A stretch of 24,376 nt of DNA from a virus, in the IMG/VR virus record IMGVR_UViG_3300024475_000251, positions 1 through 24,376 of that record; one strand, 5' to 3'. Position numbers and translations under genes: made by a program. This document shows positions 21,082-24,376 of the stretch, piece by piece (within the stretch, counting starts at the first letter, position 1; every line of letters starts with the position of its first letter). The notes beneath the pieces are model-generated. The model did not search any database, was not told the origin of the DNA, and worked only from the letters and a program-made list of their open reading frames with translations.

Positions 21082-22304
21082 TACTTGCTCCAGTTCTTAA
21101 CAGCATTGAAGTTTTGTTTACTAAACTCCATACGGTCAACCAGTTTAACTGCACCACTGTCTTTACCAATAGCAACAAAACCTTCTGGGTTTGTTACTGT
21201 GTATCCTGTATCAGTACGAATAAGTGACTTAATACTGTCTACTTTATTTAATTTATTTATAAGCATATTTTTTAGTGCAATGATGTCTTTGTACACTGCA
21301 AGCGCACTGGCAATACCTGTCATGTTGTCAGTGATAAACTTGTTCTGTGCGGCAATTGCATCTGTACGTTTCTTTACTGCAGGACTCTCAGGATCTTGAT
21401 TCTTTAGTTTTGCAATTTCTTTTTGTATGTAGTCGTTATACCACTGTGTAAAGTCTGTAGCAAAACTCTGCGAATCGTCTATTTGTGTATCGCCACGTTT
21501 AATTCTTGCATTTACATACTGCATGAACAATTTTTTATAATCTTCATTGCTAACTGCTGCAAAGTCTGCAGTTTTAAGTGCGCCTGCTGCGGCCGTCATT
21601 CCCTTAAGGATTTTTGAGTTTTCTGCTTGTGATAGGCTTGCCTGTCCACTTAGATCTTTGTATACTGCATCGTCAACCCATATACTTGCAATTTTGTTTA
21701 GTCCACTTACATCCGCACCGAAATTTGCAGTCATTTCAGGCACACTGTCTCCAGTGTATGTTGTGTGAAATATAATACCCATTTCACTTGCAGCAATACG
21801 TTTACCCAATTTACTGTTTTTTGGTACTGCATATGTAATAGTGTTTGGTTGGAACACCCAACTCTCTTCACCATCAATATCTGCAGATTCTAGATCTGCT
21901 TGTGTATACATCATATCGCCTTGTAGTACACCTTGAATACCCAGTTTAGGAAGTAATTTTAATGCTAGTGTGAGTTTGTCACGCAAGCCTCCACTGTATC
22001 CATACTTGTCAAGGTCCGCTGTGCTTTTTACAAGTTTACCTGTTTTACTGAATACACCTTTAGTGCCAACAAAAAACTTACCGTCTGCAGGATCTGTACC
22101 AGCAAATATAGCAGGAGCACCGTCCCACTTTACAGTTATGTTACCACTGTCGCCGCCATTCTCCAGCATGTCACGCACACTGTTAATATACTGTAACGCA
22201 CTTTGCGCACCAGGCTTGCCTTGAAGAAATACTAGATCTTCAATATGCTCAAGATGGGTGTTTTTACCTTCAGCAGCCTCGGCTACTATTTCTCTGAAGC
22301 GCAT
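21081..22304 (-). CDS. Ligase-type nucleotidyltransferase-like protein, likely head-targeted
   Basis: The 407-residue protein carries motifs of covalent nucleotidyltransferases (DNA/RNA ligase superfamily) in order: motif I KWDG at 59-62 (K59 would bind AMP), LQGDMM at 127-132 (motif III type), GIIFHTTY at 176-183 (IIIa type), EGFV at 374-377 (motif IV) and VKLVD at 386-390 (motif V). The N-terminus MRFREIVAEAAEGKN resembles the T4 internal-protein targeting peptide, with V-A-E followed by A as a possible protease site. A long helical insert lies between IIIa and IV. It might repair or modify nucleic acid after injection, or be an inactive relative. I believe this is the DUF6267 family. Motif I and V are convincing; the reaction is inference. 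Confidence 0.75.
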   Translation of the reverse strand: MRFREIVAEAAEGKNTHLEHIEDLVFLQGKPGAQSALQYINSVRDMLENGGDSGNITVKWDGAPAIFAGTDPADGKFFVGTKGVFSKTGKLVKSTADLDKYGYSGGLRDKLTLALKLLPKLGIQGVLQGDMMYTQADLESADIDGEESWVFQPNTITYAVPKNSKLGKRIAASEMGIIFHTTYTGDSVPEMTANFGADVSGLNKIASIWVDDAVYKDLSGQASLSQAENSKILKGMTAAAGALKTADFAAVSNEDYKKLFMQYVNARIKRGDTQIDDSQSFATDFTQWYNDYIQKEIAKLKNQDPESPAVKKRTDAIAAQNKFITDNMTGIASALAVYKDIIALKNMLINKLNKVDSIKSLIRTDTGYTVTNPEGFVAIGKDSGAVKLVDRMEFSKQNFNAVKNWSK

Positions 22305-22549
22305 TTGCTTTCGTTGACTTTCCGAATACCTCGCACAAACTTACGACTGTCCTGATGTTTAATACTGTTTAGCAGACGGCGTTCTAAATCACCTGCCACA
22401 TCGGCATCATAATGCTTGTGCATTTCATTAATAAGATTGATTGCGCTCTCTATCACGTTAGTTGCTCGACTTTCCATTACATGTTGTCTATCTTTTTCAA
22501 CAATCATGCTGTTTAGTTCGTGTAGTATACTACGGGTCTGTTTACGCAT
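22286..22549 (-). CDS. Small helical charged protein
   Basis: The 87-residue product begins MRKQTRSILHELNSMIVEKDR and is almost wholly helical, with mixed charge, and no membrane segment. It is the first gene of the operon that continues with the ligase-like protein, overlapping it by 19 nt. The ribosome site is AAGGACG, under a late box at 22572-22579. No family is recognised; a coat-assembly or chaperone-like role is possible. Confidence 0.65.
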   Translation of the reverse strand: MRKQTRSILHELNSMIVEKDRQHVMESRATNVIESAINLINEMHKHYDADVAGDLERRLLNSIKHQDSRKFVRGIRKVNESKCASEK

Positions 22550-22571
22550 GGTTTCGTCCTTATCGTTTTTA

Positions 22572-22590
22572 GTATTTATCGGTTAAATAC
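22572..22590. promoter_or_regulatory. Two divergent late-promoter-like boxes
   Basis: The minus strand has ATAAATAC at 22572-22579 ahead of the gene at 22549. The plus strand has TTAAATAC at 22583-22590 ahead of the lipase-like gene at 22624. The two boxes are 3 nt apart and point in opposite directions, forming a compact divergent promoter. Confidence 0.65.
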
Positions 22591-22623
22591 AACATTACAT
22601 TATTGTACATTGAGGAGAGAACA

Positions 22624-23355
22624 ATGTCAACTATCGAGAACCCTGGGTTGCACTTTGCAACTCTGGCTAAAATAGCCTATATGACTGAAAAAGAAAGTAA
22701 GCCAATTGCACATACAATGGGTTACACAAAGACTAAACTTATTGATCATAAAGGTGCAGAGTGCTTGTTCCTTGAAAATAGTGAACGTATCGTGCTTGCA
22801 TTTAGAGGCACAGAGCCAAAAGAATTTAGTGATATCAAAGCAGATTTAAAAGCATGGAAGCGTCCTAGTGAAACTGAAGGTATGGTACATGCTGGCTTTT
22901 ATGATTATCTAGAACGCATCTGGGATACAGTTGAAAACCATATTAACTATGGCAAACGTGAACAAAAAGAACTTTACATTTGTGGACATAGTTTAGGGGG
23001 TGCGATGGCGGCGCTGGCCAGTAGTAGGCTTAATGACAGAGTTGTTGCTTGTTATACTTACGGACAACCTCGTGTGGGAGGCAGTGACTGGTGTGCAAAG
23101 CAAACATACGAACACCACAGATATGTAAACAACAATGACATTGTGCCTCGTGTACCATTTGCTATTATGGGCTTCCGTCACAGAGGCGAACTACACTACA
23201 TCAACTACTATGGTTACATTCGTAAGATGACACCGTGGCAGATTATCAAAGATGGATGGCGTGGTCGTATGAGAGCATGGAGTAAACTAGAGTTCTTTGA
23301 TGGTGCAAGAGATCACAGCATGGATTTATACGAAGCAAAAATTGCTAAGAATTAA
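22624..23355 (+). CDS. Class 3 lipase-like alpha/beta hydrolase
   Basis: The start is placed at ATG 22624, with GAGGAGAG as ribosome site; the open frame begins slightly earlier but lacks one. The 243-residue protein has the class 3 lipase order: FRGTEPKEF (60-68), nucleophile elbow GHSLGG with S123, D172 in NNDIVPRVP and H231 in DHSMDLY. Between them, YGQPRVG (146-152) is typical of fungal-type lipases. No signal peptide is visible, so it would act inside the cell or be released at lysis. It would hydrolyse acylglycerol or phospholipid esters. It is the only plus-strand enzyme in the right half, with its own promoter. Confidence 0.9.
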   Translation: MSTIENPGLHFATLAKIAYMTEKESKPIAHTMGYTKTKLIDHKGAECLFLENSERIVLAFRGTEPKEFSDIKADLKAWKRPSETEGMVHAGFYDYLERIWDTVENHINYGKREQKELYICGHSLGGAMAALASSRLNDRVVACYTYGQPRVGGSDWCAKQTYEHHRYVNNNDIVPRVPFAIMGFRHRGELHYINYYGYIRKMTPWQIIKDGWRGRMRAWSKLEFFDGARDHSMDLYEAKIAKN

Positions 23356-24376
23356 TAAGGACGATAAGCGTCCAAGTCAGGAATATAATCTTTAAGTTTT
23401 ATATTCCTGGCTGAATCCATAATATCATTCCATTTAAAAAACTTTTCTACTTTTTCAGGCTCAGGAGTATATGTTTCATAATGTGACAACATACCATCAA
23501 TACCTGATTTACAATCTTTACCATCACTATAATATAATTTGGTTTCTTTTGTACGGCGTAAACTTTCTTTAACTTCTTCAATCATTGGACTTATAAATGC
23601 ACTGTGTACATCTACATAATTGTACTGAAGATAAAGAAGTTCCTGTGGAAAGTTTTTACTTGCAAATTCAAAAAATTCATGAGTACGATGTATGCCCCAC
23701 ACAGTAGGTACATGATTCCAAGTGAACTTATGTCCTTTAGATTTTATTTTTTCACAATTTTTAATAATATTGTCCCAACTACTGCGCCATCTAATATAGT
23801 CGTTTACAATTCCAAAAGCATCCACACTTACACTAAAATGCAATTGAGTAAAATGATCTCCCAACTCCCAAAAAGCATCACTAATAAAGTTTGCATTAGT
23901 ATTAATAGTAAGTGAAAAATCTGTGTTACCAACATCTATACAATTACGCATAAAACTGTAAGTTTCTTTCATTACTGTTGGTTCACCGCCAGTCAAATAA
24001 ACAGTATGTTTGGGTGTTAAACTTGGTATGTTGATAGTATTAATAATATCACTATATTTGTAACTGTCTTTCCAAACTTGGTAATCATTGTACAATTCTG
24101 GATTCTGATTAAATTCTCTTTTCAGCAAATGGCTAAATTGAGGCTTGCACATGCGGCACATCAAATTACACTTATTACTGCTGCGTATTTCATAATAGTA
24201 TGGATTGTCAATTTTATCTAAATCACTAATTGACTTAATTCCTAATTCTGCAATATAATCCAGACTATCATGAACTCTATAACTATCCATTCCCTTATCT
24301 TCATAGTCGTAACAATTACTGCAGGTTTCAGGTATACGTTTACCTTTCAACATTTTCTGTCTAAGATCAACATATC
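23352..24376 (-). CDS. Radical SAM protein (twitch-type), 5' end cut by window
   Basis: The last 333 residues run from an internal ATG at 24353; the frame is open further upstream (YVDLRQK), so the true start lies outside the window. Cysteines C62, C66 and C69 form CNLMCRMC, the CxxxCxxC that binds the [4Fe-4S] cluster and SAM. YLTGGEPTVM is the GGE motif that contacts the SAM amino group. Before the cluster site, CSNCYDYED followed by GMDSYR is typical of twitch-domain radical SAM proteins common in marine phages. Substrate unknown; the twitch type often acts on small peptides or nucleosides. It is convergent with the lipase gene, with a 4-nt overlap. Confidence 0.88.
   Translation of the reverse strand, partial: YVDLRQKMLKGKRIPETCSNCYDYEDKGMDSYRVHDSLDYIAELGIKSISDLDKIDNPYYYEIRSSNKCNLMCRMCKPQFSHLLKREFNQNPELYNDYQVWKDSYKYSDIINTINIPSLTPKHTVYLTGGEPTVMKETYSFMRNCIDVGNTDFSLTINTNANFISDAFWELGDHFTQLHFSVSVDAFGIVNDYIRWRSSWDNIIKNCEKIKSKGHKFTWNHVPTVWGIHRTHEFFEFASKNFPQELLYLQYNYVDVHSAFISPMIEEVKESLRRTKETKLYYSDGKDCKSGIDGMLSHYETYTPEPEKVEKFFKWNDIMDSARNIKLKDYIPDLDAYRPY

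Overview
The window looks like part of the genome of a marine T4-like myovirus (tailed phage). It holds class Ia ribonucleotide reductase genes next to glutaredoxin, a PAAR spike-tip protein, a tailspike-like fibre, many small virion-type proteins in tight overlapping series, and repeated T4-late-promoter-like boxes (ATAAATAC). The DNA is AT-rich. Nearly all genes lie on the minus strand. The exceptions are a synthetase-like fragment with a tRNA at the left edge, one small membrane protein and a lipase. The host cannot be fixed from this sequence. The D-arm of the tRNA resembles alphaproteobacterial leucine tRNAs, so a marine alphaproteobacterium is a reasonable guess only.

Layout, left to right. 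(1) 1-349, plus strand: the C-terminal end of a class II aminoacyl-tRNA-synthetase-like protein, then a 104-nt tRNA with anticodon GUU and an oversized variable arm. (2) 353-1511, minus: a Rieske-oxygenase-like protein with a degenerate Rieske centre. (3) 1591-1980, plus: a small membrane protein. (4) 1977-4815, minus: a late operon of PAAR, a large structural protein, a zinc ribbon, an overlapping exported protein and two tiny ORFs. (5) 4846-10910, minus: nrdA, nrdB, a conserved unknown, an aminoacyl-tRNA-protein-transferase-like protein, a small alpha/beta-barrel-like protein, an amidinotransferase-like protein and glutaredoxin, most with overlapping stop and start codons. (6) 11021-13304, minus: a pectate-lyase-fold tailspike and a PD-(D/E)XK nuclease. 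(7) 13322-22549, minus: an array of small head or tail-associated proteins. Several of these start with a short M-[RK]-[FLI]-x-E type N-terminus like the capsid-targeting peptide of T4 internal proteins, including a 407-residue protein with nucleotidyltransferase (ligase) motifs. (8) 22624-23355, plus: a class 3 lipase-like hydrolase. (9) 23352 to the right edge, minus: a radical SAM protein cut by the window.

Functionally, the nrd-grx operon would supply deoxynucleotides, and the rest is mostly late, virion-related. The most unusual points are the synthetase-like gene paired with a non-canonical GUU tRNA (plus an aminoacyl-tRNA-transferase-like gene 6 kb away), the family of capsid-targeting-like N-termini with a packaged-ligase candidate, and two genes whose late promoter box lies 3 nt from the start codon with no ribosome binding site. 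All functions are inferred from motifs read by eye; no database search was run.
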